From: Christiangramia fulva | GTDB taxonomy: Bacteria; Bacteroidota; Bacteroidia; Flavobacteriales; Flavobacteriaceae | Reading direction: 5' to 3' | NCBI RefSeq assembly: GCF_003024155.1 | Contig: NZ_CP028136.1 | Coordinates: 2,542,001 to 2,606,000, forward strand | DNA: 64,000 bases | In this document: in pieces, positions 55,452-64,000 of the stretch | How positions within the stretch are numbered: position 1 is the first letter of the stretch | Layout of the letters: the number at the start of each line of letters is the position of its first letter | Translations under genes and position numbers: made by a program | The notes under the pieces: model-generated | What the model saw: the letters and a program-made list of their open reading frames with translations, nothing else | Told to the model about the DNA's origin: nothing | Databases searched by the model: none

Positions 55452-55502
55452 AAAATGGACTTAAATGAGTGGCTAAATTAACCAAATCCTACTAAAAAAA
55501 GC

Positions 55503-55532
55503 TTGCTTAAAGTTAAGAAGATTGTATATTTG
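55503..55532 (+). promoter_or_regulatory. Promoter of the SRP RNA gene
   Basis: TTG (55503-55505), 19-nt spacer, then TATATTTG (55525-55532), an exact Bacteroidota -33/-7 promoter. The RNA begins 5 nt after the box, which serves as an internal calibration of start position. Confidence 0.85.
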
Positions 55533-55536
55533 CAGC

Positions 55537-55631
55537 GGCAAGTCCCACACAACCAGCTCCTGCTGAATCCCCCCAGGGCGGGAACGCAGCAAGGGTAGGC
55601 GGTCGTAGCGGTGTGATGTGGGTCGCTTGCC
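55537..55631 (+). ncRNA. ffs: Signal recognition particle RNA (4.5S-type)
   Basis: A hairpin RNA of about 95 nt. The ends GGCAAG (55537-55542) and CTTGCC (55626-55631) pair. The following GTCCCACAC pairs with GTGTGATGTGGGT on the 3' side. The Ffh-binding apex is seen as GCG-GGAA-CGC (55578-55587) with the GCAGCAAGGGTAGG asymmetric loop. A T6 run follows as terminator. It guides membrane and secretory proteins with Ffh. It overlaps no gene if the SDR start is set at 55679. Confidence 0.94.
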
Positions 55632-55678
55632 ATTTTTTGTTTCTTAATTTTCCTAAAATTATTGCATCTTTGTTCGAT

Positions 55679-56500
55679 ATGAAACAGGGATCAGCTTCTC
55701 AAAAAGTGGTGCTTATTACAGGCGCTTCCTCAGGCATCGGGAAATCGATTGCTTCTTATCTCACGCAAAATAATTTCAAAGTTTACGGTACCAGTCGGAA
55801 TCCTGAAAAATCCAGTTCCGGCGACTTCAAAATGATACAACTTGATGTTACGAATCTGCAAAGCATTCGCGACGCGATTAAACATATTGTTCAGAAAGAG
55901 GGAAGAATAGATATACTTATCAATAATGCGGGAGTGGGAATCACGGGTCCTGTTGAAGAAACCCCGGAAGAAGAGATCAAAAAGGCCTTTGAAACCAATT
56001 ATTTTGGCCCGCTGAATATCATCAGGCAGGTTTTGCCCGTCATGCGGGCGAACAATCAGGGCCTTATCATCAATATCACCTCCATTGCCGGCTATATGGG
56101 ACTTCCGTATCGCGGTATTTATTCGGCTACAAAAGGTGCTTTGGCGATTACTGCCGAGGCTTACCGTATGGAACTGAAAGAATTCAATATAAAAATGACC
56201 AATGTGGCTCCCGGAGATTTCGCCACCAATATCGCTGCCGGAAGATATCATGCACCTGTTCGTGACGGTTCTCCTTATAAAAATGCCTACGGAAAAACAC
56301 TGAAACTCATGAATAAGCATGTCGATGCGGGAAAAGATCCGCAATTGATGGCCGAAAGAATTCTTGAAATAATCAACACCCCGGAACCGAGAGTACATTA
56401 TAAAGTGGGGGAGCAGCTTCAGAAATTCTCTGTAAAACTCAAAGGTTTATTACCCGATAAACTATACGAAAGAATTCTCATGAAACATTATAAATTGTAA
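55679..56500 (+). CDS. Short-chain dehydrogenase/reductase
   Basis: A 273-residue classical SDR. The NAD(P)-binding TGASSGIG is at about residues 15-22, NNAG at 83-86, and the catalytic [18 protein letters not shown] holds Ser, Tyr and Lys. A longer frame back to 55613 would run into the SRP RNA and is rejected. The substrate is unknown; the family includes ketone, sterol and fatty-acyl reductases. A near-match box CATCTTTG (55665-55672) lies 6 nt before the ATG. Confidence 0.92.
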   Translation: MKQGSASQKVVLITGASSGIGKSIASYLTQNNFKVYGTSRNPEKSSSGDFKMIQLDVTNLQSIRDAIKHIVQKEGRIDILINNAGVGITGPVEETPEEEIKKAFETNYFGPLNIIRQVLPVMRANNQGLIINITSIAGYMGLPYRGIYSATKGALAITAEAYRMELKEFNIKMTNVAPGDFATNIAAGRYHAPVRDGSPYKNAYGKTLKLMNKHVDAGKDPQLMAERILEIINTPEPRVHYKVGEQLQKFSVKLKGLLPDKLYERILMKHYKL

Positions 56501-56537
56501 TTTTGGAAAATATAATTTTCCTATAAAAAACACAACT

Positions 56538-57194
56538 ATGAAATTTTTTATCGATACCGCCAATCTTGACCAAATCAAAGAAGCACAGGAACTTGGTGTT
56601 CTTGACGGTGTAACTACCAATCCCTCGCTTATGGCCAAGGAAGGAATCACCGGAAAAGACAATATTTTCAGGCATTATACAAGAATTTGCGAATTGGTAG
56701 AAGGTGATGTCAGCGCCGAAGTGATCGCTACAGATTTTGAAGGAATCGTTAGGGAAGGAGAAGAACTTGCCGATTTGCATAAGCAAATTGTGGTGAAAGT
56801 ACCAATGATTAAAGAAGGTGTAAAAGCATTAAAATATTTCAGCGATAAAGGTATCAGGACGAACTGCACCTTGATTTTTTCTGCCGGACAGGCTTTGCTT
56901 GCCGCCAAAGCCGGAGCTACTTATGTTTCTCCTTTTATCGGCAGACTGGACGATATTTCTACCAGCGGCCTCGATCTCATCGCAGACATTCGCCTGATTT
57001 ATGATAACTACGGTTTCGAAACCGAAATCCTTGCAGCATCTGTAAGACATACCATGCATGTGCTGGAATGCGCGCGAATAGGAGCTGATGTAATGACCGG
57101 GCCTTTATCTTCTATCGAAGGATTGCTGAAACACCCGCTTACGGATATCGGTCTGGAGAAATTTCTTTCTGATCACAAGAAGGGAAATCAGTAA
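56538..57194 (+). CDS. fsa: Fructose-6-phosphate aldolase / transaldolase-like
   Basis: A 218-residue class I aldolase of the small transaldolase (TalC/FSA) type. [16 protein letters not shown] and [13 protein letters not shown] open the barrel. The Schiff-base lysine lies in [11 protein letters not shown], and [32 protein letters not shown] (split) is the phosphate-binding region. Transaldolase activity in the pentose phosphate pathway is equally possible. A palindromic repeat follows. Confidence 0.93.
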   Translation: MKFFIDTANLDQIKEAQELGVLDGVTTNPSLMAKEGITGKDNIFRHYTRICELVEGDVSAEVIATDFEGIVREGEELADLHKQIVVKVPMIKEGVKALKYFSDKGIRTNCTLIFSAGQALLAAKAGATYVSPFIGRLDDISTSGLDLIADIRLIYDNYGFETEILAASVRHTMHVLECARIGADVMTGPLSSIEGLLKHPLTDIGLEKFLSDHKKGNQ

Positions 57195-57210
57195 GAGTTT
57201 ACTATAAAAA

Positions 57211-57333
57211 AGCTGTTTAAAAATTAATCGTCATTACGAACGACTGCTGGCAGGCAGGAGGTGAAGTAATCTCATTATTATTGAGATTGCTTTTCCGGGA
57301 AACCTGCTCGCAGTTAAAAATTTTTAAACAGCT
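57211..57333. repeat. 123-bp palindromic intergenic repeat element (type B core)
   Basis: Perfect 15-bp outer arms AGCTGTTTAAAAATT (57211-57225) and its complement (57319-57333), followed by CTTTT. The core has the widespread interspersed words CGTCATTACGAACGACTGC and GAAGTAATCTCA. Its centre AATCTCA...TGAGATT forms the tip, so the whole can fold into one long imperfect hairpin. It lies between the converging fsa and lipoprotein genes and can act as a two-way terminator. Confidence 0.8.
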
Positions 57334-57336
57334 CTT

Positions 57337-58752
57337 TTATTCCCGATTAAGGAATTCGAGAATCTCTTCTTCAAAATGAGGATTTCCAAACTGAACATCC
57401 CCGTGAACAATGGTACCTTTAGGATCGATAAAAAGCACTTTGTTAAGATATTTCTTATAGGTTTCTTTACTGGTGGATCTTTCGGCTATTTGATATTCAT
57501 CTTCTTTATCATAATCGTAATTTTCTAACGTCCTAAGCCATTCTTCCCGATCGCCCAGATCGATATTTACCCCAAGAAAATCAAGTTCGGGATATTTCTT
57601 TTTTAGTTGTTTTATGATCTTATGCTGCCAGCGGTGGTGGGCAGGAGCGTAGATTGACCATGCATAAGTAATAGTGGGTTTTTTAATAATTTCACCATAG
57701 GTTTTTATTTCACCTTTGGTATTCTCGGCTTTGAGGTCTTTCAAAGAATTGCCAACAAAGTAACCTTTTTGGACGTCGGCCAGATTTTTTGCTTCTTCTA
57801 AATTTGAATAGCCTATTTCCTGAAGAGTGGAAAGTATGGAGTCTATACGTTCTTTACTTTCTGCCATTATGATACTTCTGTCGGCCAGCCTGTCGAGAAA
57901 TTCATTTTTTAATGCTTGTAAATTTGATAAAGAATCGATCAGCAGCATTCTTCTCCTTATGTTATCAAAACTGTTAAGATCAAAGCATTTTTTATCTAAA
58001 TGATTTTTTTCGCAGTATTCAATGCTTTTAGTCCTGAGGTAATCGTCAATCAAATTAGTGTAGACATAATAATCTTTCAATTCATTATCATTAAAATTGA
58101 TGTTCTCGCGATAATCATTGAAGTCTTCGGGAATAGTTTCGGCGATTTCAGGATAATATTTTTCAATTAAAAAAGTATAGCGCTCCCTTAGATCATAAAA
58201 TTCATAGGAAATGATCTTTTCAGCGATACTGGTAAATTCTTCTGAAAAATTATTTTTAGCCTTTAATTTATTCAAATTTTCCAATCGGCTTTTCCGAATT
58301 GAATCTGAAACCCTGGCGAAATTTTCAGGAGACATCTTATAGTAAGTAAGAACAAGATCATTATTTTCCTGATTGTTAAGGAACATATTAAGCAAAAAAT
58401 TACTCTCCTCGGCACCTTCACCACTAAAATTAAGCGATTTGTCAAAAGAAAGCGTGTTTAGCCAGATTACGATGCTATCACCGGGTTCTATATAAAGGGT
58501 TTGGTTTTCGGGCGGATGTTTAAAAGTATAAATACCACTTTTTAGATCCTGAAAATCTTTTCCAAACTGGTTTTTTTCATCCAGGTATAAAGTATCTATA
58601 ATTTTATTGCCCTGGGAAAGTATAACATAACTGCTCTCAGGATTGTTGATTTGCCCACCAACATAGGTTGTATTCTCATCTTTCAGGTTTGTATCCTTGC
58701 AGCCAAAAAGAGTAAAAAAAACACATAATCCGGTTAAAAGATAATACTTCAT
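57337..58752 (-). CDS. Thioredoxin-fold (TlpA-like) lipoprotein lacking the CxxC pair
   Basis: A 471-residue lipoprotein from the ATG at 58752 (signal MKYYLLTGLCVFFTLFGC). A beta-rich N-terminal domain (DUF4369-like: SYVILSQGNKIIDTLYL) and a helical middle region precede a C-terminal thioredoxin-like domain. The strand-loop that normally carries WCxPC reads ITYAWSIYAPAHHRWQH, with no cysteine. KVLFIDPKGTIVHGDVQFGNP is the usual cis-proline region. So the fold is kept but thiol redox activity is not expected. Confidence 0.8.
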   Translation of the reverse strand: MKYYLLTGLCVFFTLFGCKDTNLKDENTTYVGGQINNPESSYVILSQGNKIIDTLYLDEKNQFGKDFQDLKSGIYTFKHPPENQTLYIEPGDSIVIWLNTLSFDKSLNFSGEGAEESNFLLNMFLNNQENNDLVLTYYKMSPENFARVSDSIRKSRLENLNKLKAKNNFSEEFTSIAEKIISYEFYDLRERYTFLIEKYYPEIAETIPEDFNDYRENINFNDNELKDYYVYTNLIDDYLRTKSIEYCEKNHLDKKCFDLNSFDNIRRRMLLIDSLSNLQALKNEFLDRLADRSIIMAESKERIDSILSTLQEIGYSNLEEAKNLADVQKGYFVGNSLKDLKAENTKGEIKTYGEIIKKPTITYAWSIYAPAHHRWQHKIIKQLKKKYPELDFLGVNIDLGDREEWLRTLENYDYDKEDEYQIAERSTSKETYKKYLNKVLFIDPKGTIVHGDVQFGNPHFEEEILEFLNRE

Positions 58753-58797
58753 GTGGAGTATTGGGTATGTGGATGTTCGGGCATCCTCATTTTTTAA

Positions 58798-58805
58798 CAA
58801 ATATA
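58798..58805 (-). promoter_or_regulatory. -7 promoter box of the thioredoxin-fold lipoprotein gene
   Basis: The minus strand reads TATATTTG, 45 nt before the ATG at 58752. Confidence 0.5.
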
Positions 58806-58870
58806 AACGGGGCCGCTGCCTAAGGGTGTTAATCCAGCGTTAAAAGCAATTTTTAAAACGTTAATCTTTC

Positions 58871-58898
58871 CTCGAAAGATTGATTATAACTACTTTTG
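58871..58898 (+). promoter_or_regulatory. Promoter of the YbiT-like ABC-F gene
   Basis: TACTTTTG (58891-58898) matches TAnnTTTG. A TTTC (58867-58870) stands 20 nt upstream as a near -33 element. The ATG is at 58922. Confidence 0.55.
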
Positions 58899-58909
58899 CA
58901 AAAAATTAA

Positions 58910-60547
<1,638 letters not shown>

Positions 60548-60568
60548 TCTTTTATATTATCAGAAATT

Positions 60569-60603
60569 AAAAAGCCCCACGCTTTCCGGCGTGGGGCTTT
60601 TTT
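60569..60603. terminator. Bidirectional terminator, ABC-F / TonB-type barrel genes
   Basis: Perfect 11-bp stem AAGCCCCACGC (60572-60582) with GCGTGGGGCTT (60589-60599), flanked by A and T runs. Confidence 0.93.
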
Positions 60604-60622
60604 GGCTAAAAAAAACAAATCT

Positions 60623-62983
60623 TTAGAAAAGTCCGCCTCCTCCGGCGTCATTATCATCTCGATTTTTACGTTTGACGGCTTTAAACTTACTGCCACCAAA
60701 ACGGTAGGAAAAGCCTAAATAAACAGTTTGTGTCTCTCCTTTGAATCGACCCACCTGGTCAAAAGGCCTTCCCCCGGTCACATTAAATTCCTGGGTATTG
60801 AAAATGTCATTAAAGTTAAGACTTAGCGTTGCCTTGTCATCCTTTAAGAAAGAATAACGGGCTCCGGCATTCACAAAATACATATCGTCTATATCTAGCT
60901 GCAGATCCTGACTTTTGCTGCGGTAATAGCCGAATAGCGAGAAAGTAAGCGCGTCGGTTGCCTTGAAATTATGGTTTGTTCTAAAGGTGAACGCAGTATT
61001 ATCAATTGCAATAAAATCTTCACCTACCGCTCCTTTCAGCGTCTGGCTGTATAATTCGAATGAAGTATTTGTGCTCCACCAGTCGGTGAATTTATAATTG
61101 GTTGAAAGCTCAAGCCCGTATGAATTATTGGTGTCGTAATTGGCAAAGGTCAAGAATAGTGAACCGGGCTCATTTTCATCAGCAGTGAAAACCTGGTTGA
61201 TCTCATCGGTAGTTCTGCGGAAAAAGACTCCGGCAGTAGCATTTCCTTTTTTGGTGAAATTGCGCGTGTAATTCAGTTCAAAAGAGTTGGTGAATTGGGG
61301 GTCAAGTTGAGGATTTCCGGCTACCGTCAATCTCGGGGAAGCAACTTCACGAATAGGATTCACCTGGCTGAATCCGGGGCGGTCTACCCTGCGGCTAAAG
61401 CTGAATTGGTAATTATTTTTCTCCCCAGGCTTATAACTTAAAAACCCGGAAGGATATACCGTAAAATAATCGTCCTCATAAACCTTATCTCCCTGGTAGA
61501 TCGCGTCCACACTATAGTTTTCAAAACGAGCTCCCAGCTGATATGACCATTTTTCATAATTCTGACCAAAGGTGGTATAGAAACTGTAAATATCACGGTC
61601 GTACTGGTAGGTAGAATTTTGATAATTTTCACTGGTGGTGCGGTAATTATTATCTGTGTCCAGCAATCTTACTTCGGCTCCCATTTCCAGTTTTGAAACT
61701 TCGCTTAGGGGATTCACATAATCGATATTTCCGGTGAAATTTTCCCGGGTTTCATTCAACCAGTCAGTATAAGGCGAAAAATTGAGCATGGTATTTTCAA
61801 AACTGATAAAGGTCTCTTCATCCTGGTCGTAAGTATTGTAATCTAATTCTACCTGCAGGTCGTGGCCATCTTTTTCAAAATCATGATCGAAAAGGAAATT
61901 ATAAGTAGAGTTTTTTCTTTCAAAATTCATGTCAAGTAACTGGGTAAGATCTCTTGACGGATTATTGAAATCTTCTACCCTAATCCATGCTGAAGGACCC
62001 CCACTAAAAGGATTCTGATTGGTATAAAATGAAAAGGTATTTTTCTCATTCAAATAAAAATCAACACCTATTTTGTAGAGATAAGAATTTCTTTCATTTA
62101 GAACCGAAAATGTCTGTCGGGTGTCCTGATCGATAAGATTGATAGTGCCTCCGTTTTGATTGGTACCGAAATTGGCTCCCAGGTTTCCGAAGAAATTGAA
62201 TTTTCCCGTGCGATAATTCATATCCAGCGATCCGTTGAAGCGTGTGTGATCGCCGATGGTAAGCCCGGTATTCAGGTTTCCGTTAAAGCCCTGACGTGCA
62301 TTTTTCAAAAGTACGATATTGATGATCCCGCTCATTCCTTCCGGGTTGTATTTTGCTGAAGGATTGGTGATCAATTCAATGCTTTTTATAGAAGTGGAAG
62401 GGATCGTCTTTAAAAGTTGTGCAGGATCCATATTGGTAGGTTTTCCATCTACAAGAATTCTTACGTTTGAATTTCCCCGCAGGGAAATATTTCCGTCCTG
62501 GTCAACATTCACAGAAGGAATATTGGTCATAATTTCAGAAGCGCTTGCGCCGGTGGTCATTAAATCTTTTCCCACGTTGATCACCTTGCGGTCCACGCGT
62601 TGTTCAATAGTTGTTCTTTCTGCAACAACCACTGTTTCATCGAGCATGGCAACATCTGGTTCGAGCGCAATTGTTCCGAAATCCACCCGCGGACTTCCAC
62701 GATCTATATGAATTTCTTTGGAAAAGGTCTTATAACCTATAAATTGAACTTTGAAGACATAATTTCCGGCCCTGACATTATCTATGGTAAAATCGCCATT
62801 ATCTCCGGAAGTTATTCCGGTAACGAGATTGCCCTGCATATCATTAATAATTACGGTGGCGTAGGGAATTGGCTCATTCAATTGCTGATCTATGACAGAT
62901 CCTGAAATTTTACCCACGGGATCGGTAAAGCTCATTAATAATACCGAGGTGAATAATAGCATTGATAAAATAAACTGTTTCAT
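60623..62983 (-). CDS. TonB-dependent-receptor-like outer-membrane beta-barrel protein
   Basis: A 786-residue outer-membrane protein with signal MKQFILSMLLFTSVLLMSF. The N-terminal carboxypeptidase-regulatory-like domain (KISGSVIDQQLNEPIPYATVI) is followed by a plug domain with VNVDQDGNISLRGNSNVRILVDGKP (split) and IKSIELITNPSAKYNPEGMSGIINI (split). The rest is an OMP_b-brl_3-type barrel. It ends in a basic, glycine-rich tail (KRKNRDDNDAGGGGLF) rather than a terminal aromatic strand. No SusD partner is adjacent, so the ligand is probably not a typical glycan. Substrate unknown. Confidence 0.92.
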   Translation of the reverse strand: MKQFILSMLLFTSVLLMSFTDPVGKISGSVIDQQLNEPIPYATVIINDMQGNLVTGITSGDNGDFTIDNVRAGNYVFKVQFIGYKTFSKEIHIDRGSPRVDFGTIALEPDVAMLDETVVVAERTTIEQRVDRKVINVGKDLMTTGASASEIMTNIPSVNVDQDGNISLRGNSNVRILVDGKPTNMDPAQLLKTIPSTSIKSIELITNPSAKYNPEGMSGIINIVLLKNARQGFNGNLNTGLTIGDHTRFNGSLDMNYRTGKFNFFGNLGANFGTNQNGGTINLIDQDTRQTFSVLNERNSYLYKIGVDFYLNEKNTFSFYTNQNPFSGGPSAWIRVEDFNNPSRDLTQLLDMNFERKNSTYNFLFDHDFEKDGHDLQVELDYNTYDQDEETFISFENTMLNFSPYTDWLNETRENFTGNIDYVNPLSEVSKLEMGAEVRLLDTDNNYRTTSENYQNSTYQYDRDIYSFYTTFGQNYEKWSYQLGARFENYSVDAIYQGDKVYEDDYFTVYPSGFLSYKPGEKNNYQFSFSRRVDRPGFSQVNPIREVASPRLTVAGNPQLDPQFTNSFELNYTRNFTKKGNATAGVFFRRTTDEINQVFTADENEPGSLFLTFANYDTNNSYGLELSTNYKFTDWWSTNTSFELYSQTLKGAVGEDFIAIDNTAFTFRTNHNFKATDALTFSLFGYYRSKSQDLQLDIDDMYFVNAGARYSFLKDDKATLSLNFNDIFNTQEFNVTGGRPFDQVGRFKGETQTVYLGFSYRFGGSKFKAVKRKNRDDNDAGGGGLF

Positions 62984-62993
62984 TTTTTGATCG

Positions 62994-63017
62994 ATTTGAT
63001 GATTAATTTGATGATTA
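62994..63017. repeat. Tandem 12-bp repeat upstream of the barrel gene
   Basis: ATTTGATGATTA occurs twice in direct succession, ending 11 bp upstream of the minus-strand ATG. It may be an operator or a replication-slippage product. Confidence 0.5.
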
Positions 63018-63128
63018 CAAGGTTTTACAAGTTACTTTGCAATGCATAATACATATTCACATTACAGCGCAAATTCAAAACCTCTTACTATAAAGACGAC
63101 GCAAAAAGCTGTTCGTTACAGGATTTTT

Positions 63129-63162
63129 AAAAAAAACCTGCATTTCGGTAAAGAAATGCAGG
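63129..63162 (-). terminator. Minus-strand terminator in the leader region of the barrel gene
   Basis: Perfect 10-bp stem (63137-63146 with 63153-63162; GAAATGCAGG on one arm) and a 6-nt loop. On the minus strand it is followed by T8. It lies 146 bp upstream of the barrel gene ATG and downstream of the symporter gene in the same direction. Confidence 0.8.
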
Positions 63163-63193
63163 CAGCAAAACCATCGGAATTAACACTAACCAT

Positions 63194-63201
63194 CAAAATT
63201 A
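63194..63201 (-). promoter_or_regulatory. Possible -7 box upstream of the minus-strand terminator
   Basis: The minus strand reads TAATTTTG (TAnnTTTG). If used, the transcript would meet the terminator hairpin about 25 nt after its start. Confidence 0.3.
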
Positions 63202-63276
63202 ATAAGATGGTCTTGCAAGAACCGGTTCTCAATCTAAAGACTGTAAACTGCACTTTCTGTTACACCATATTTTGTT

Positions 63277-63284
63277 TAAATTTG
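63277..63284 (+). promoter_or_regulatory. -7 promoter box of the CoA-binding protein gene
   Basis: TAAATTTG matches TAnnTTTG, 5 nt before the ATG at 63290; TTTC stands 19 nt upstream. It implies a leaderless mRNA and argues against the TTG start at 63272. Confidence 0.55.
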
Positions 63285-63289
63285 GAATT

Positions 63290-63652
63290 ATGAAGAAAAA
63301 AACACTTGTACTAGGAGCCTCTTTAAATCCATCTCGATATTCGTACCTGGCAATCAACAGGTTAGTAGGTAATGGCCAGCCTACGGTTGCTATAGGTTTA
63401 AAAAAAGGAAAGGTTGCCGGAGTGGAAATTCAAACTGAAAAACTGCCTTTTGAAAATATAGACACCGTTACCCTTTACCTGAATGCGAAAAGACAGCACG
63501 AGTATTATGACTATATTTTATCGCTAAAGCCAAATCGCGTTATTTTCAATCCCGGTACTGAAAACCCCGAATTATATCAGCTTTTAAGGAAAAACAATAT
63601 CGATTTTGAAAATTCCTGTACCTTAGTGCTGCTTTCTTCTCAGCAATACTAA
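63290..63652 (+). CDS. CoA-binding domain protein (Rossmann fold)
   Basis: A 120-residue single-domain protein of the CoA_binding_2 family. KKTLVLGASLNPSRYSYLAINRLV forms the nucleotide-binding strand and turn, and NRVIFNPGTENPELYQLLRKNNIDFENSCTLVLL (split) forms the C-terminal half. The partner and reaction are unknown. The 3' end overlaps the convergent symporter gene by 30 nt. Confidence 0.87.
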   Translation: MKKKTLVLGASLNPSRYSYLAINRLVGNGQPTVAIGLKKGKVAGVEIQTEKLPFENIDTVTLYLNAKRQHEYYDYILSLKPNRVIFNPGTENPELYQLLRKNNIDFENSCTLVLLSSQQY

Positions 63653-64000
63653 ACCAAGGAAAGTCAGTAATCCGTTCAGGATCAAAATAAAAAATCCGAA
63701 TTCAAAGCCAAACCAGGCGCGGCTATTCAAACTTATTATATAAGATAAAACGGGGGCGGCAATTGCAATTATAGGTACTAATTTATCTTTTACCTGCCAT
63801 TTGGTAAAAAGTCCAAATGCATAAAGGCCAAGTAACGGCCCATACGTATAGCCGGCAAACTGAAATAATTTGTTGATCACGCTCTTATCAGCGATGGCAT
63901 ATTTAAAAGCCAGCATGACCAAAATGAGCAATATCGAGATCGCTACGTGGATCTGTTTTCTAACCTTCACCTGCTTTTTCTCATCATATCTTTTTTCAAT
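63623..64000 (-). CDS. Sodium:solute symporter, C-terminal part (cut by window end)
   Basis: Open to the right window edge, about 125 residues visible. Three to four hydrophobic helices are seen: HVAISILLILVMLAFKY, YTYGPLLGLYAFGLF and ILILNGLLTFLGLVLL. The motif FAGYTYGPLLGLYAFGLFTK is typical of the last third of SSS-family transporters. The substrate cannot be given from this part. The frame continues upstream as IEKRYDEKKQVKVRK, so the GTG at 63970 is not the start. Confidence 0.85.
   Translation of the reverse strand: MEKRYDEKKQVKVRKQIHVAISILLILVMLAFKYAIADKSVINKLFQFAGYTYGPLLGLYAFGLFTKWQVKDKLVPIIAIAAPVLSYIISLNSRAWFGFEFGFFILILNGLLTFLGLVLLRRKQH

Noticed and set aside
55613..55678. N-terminal extension of the SDR reading frame
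   Set aside because: It overlaps the 3' half of the SRP RNA and its T-run terminator. The residues (MMWVACHFLF...) have no SDR similarity, and the ATG at 55679 gives a normal SDR.
55730..56398. 222-codon open frame on the minus strand
   Set aside because: Fully antisense to the SDR gene, without domain features.
63042..63293. 83-codon open frame on the plus strand
   Set aside because: Crosses the minus-strand terminator and the promoter of the CoA-binding gene, and has no recognisable protein features.

Overview
The window reads as chromosomal DNA of a marine-type Flavobacteriaceae bacterium (Bacteroidota), probably close to Gramella/Christiangramia. This rests on the gene families present: DUF5606, DUF5686, DUF5916, DUF6503, a CAL67264-type small membrane protein, a YtxJ bacillithiol-system protein, TonB-linked carboxypeptidase-regulatory barrels and VGIGT-type secreted proteins. 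It also rests on promoters with the Bacteroidota -7 box TAnnTTTG in place of an E. coli -10, and on AT-rich intergenic DNA. I see no rRNA, tRNA, CRISPR array, transposase or prophage. The only RNA gene found is the SRP RNA.

Layout. 1-3.1 kb: end of a UvrD/PcrA helicase, an HVA1/DUF2945 protein and a YciO protein. 3.1-5.5 kb, minus strand: OmpA-type lipoprotein, GT2 glycosyltransferase, HsdR-N-like protein. 5.5-11.6 kb, plus strand: holA, menA, UPF0173 hydrolase, menC, CPBP protease, menE (menaquinone synthesis). 11.6-14.9 kb, minus: M1 peptidase and acyl-CoA carboxylase beta subunit. 15-17.6 kb, plus: CAL67264 membrane protein, DinB-like protein, EttA. 17.6-25.1 kb: DUF1456, DUF2254, Hsp20, VGIGT-repeat secreted protein, uvrB, two-gene ABC exporter. 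25.2-31.1 kb: a conserved protein of unknown function with kinase-like motifs, NdpA-like protein, pRiA4b ORF-3-like protein, heme A synthase, CCA/poly(A) polymerase, TsaC-like protein. 31.1-36.1 kb: glycoconjugate cluster (GT4, pyruvyl transferase, GT2, LPS-kinase-like, GT9). 36.1-39 kb: divergent dapD and ruvX, a four-helix-bundle gene, def, DUF5606. 39-47.3 kb: large envelope proteins, smpB, SixA-like phosphatase, phytase-like lipoprotein. 47.4-51.1 kb: CsbD, ClpB, YtxJ, small charged protein. 51.1-57.3 kb: fahA divergent from glyA, thioesterase, glutamine cyclotransferase, SRP RNA, SDR, fsa. 57.3-64 kb: thioredoxin-fold lipoprotein, YbiT-like ABC-F, TonB-type barrel, CoA-binding protein and the 3' end of a sodium:solute symporter.

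Most of the window is ordinary core genome. The points I find most worth checking are these. The ABC-F protein at 58922 appears to keep one ATP site and to have lost both halves of the other. The unknown protein at 25179 carries a D-x4-N ... D kinase-like signature. Two related intergenic palindromes (51123 and 57211) share outer arms but have different cores. A short inverted repeat lies at a similar distance upstream of both hsp20 and clpB. A minus-strand terminator lies between the TonB barrel gene and the CoA-binding gene. Several genes look leaderless. I did not find a clearly new multi-gene system.
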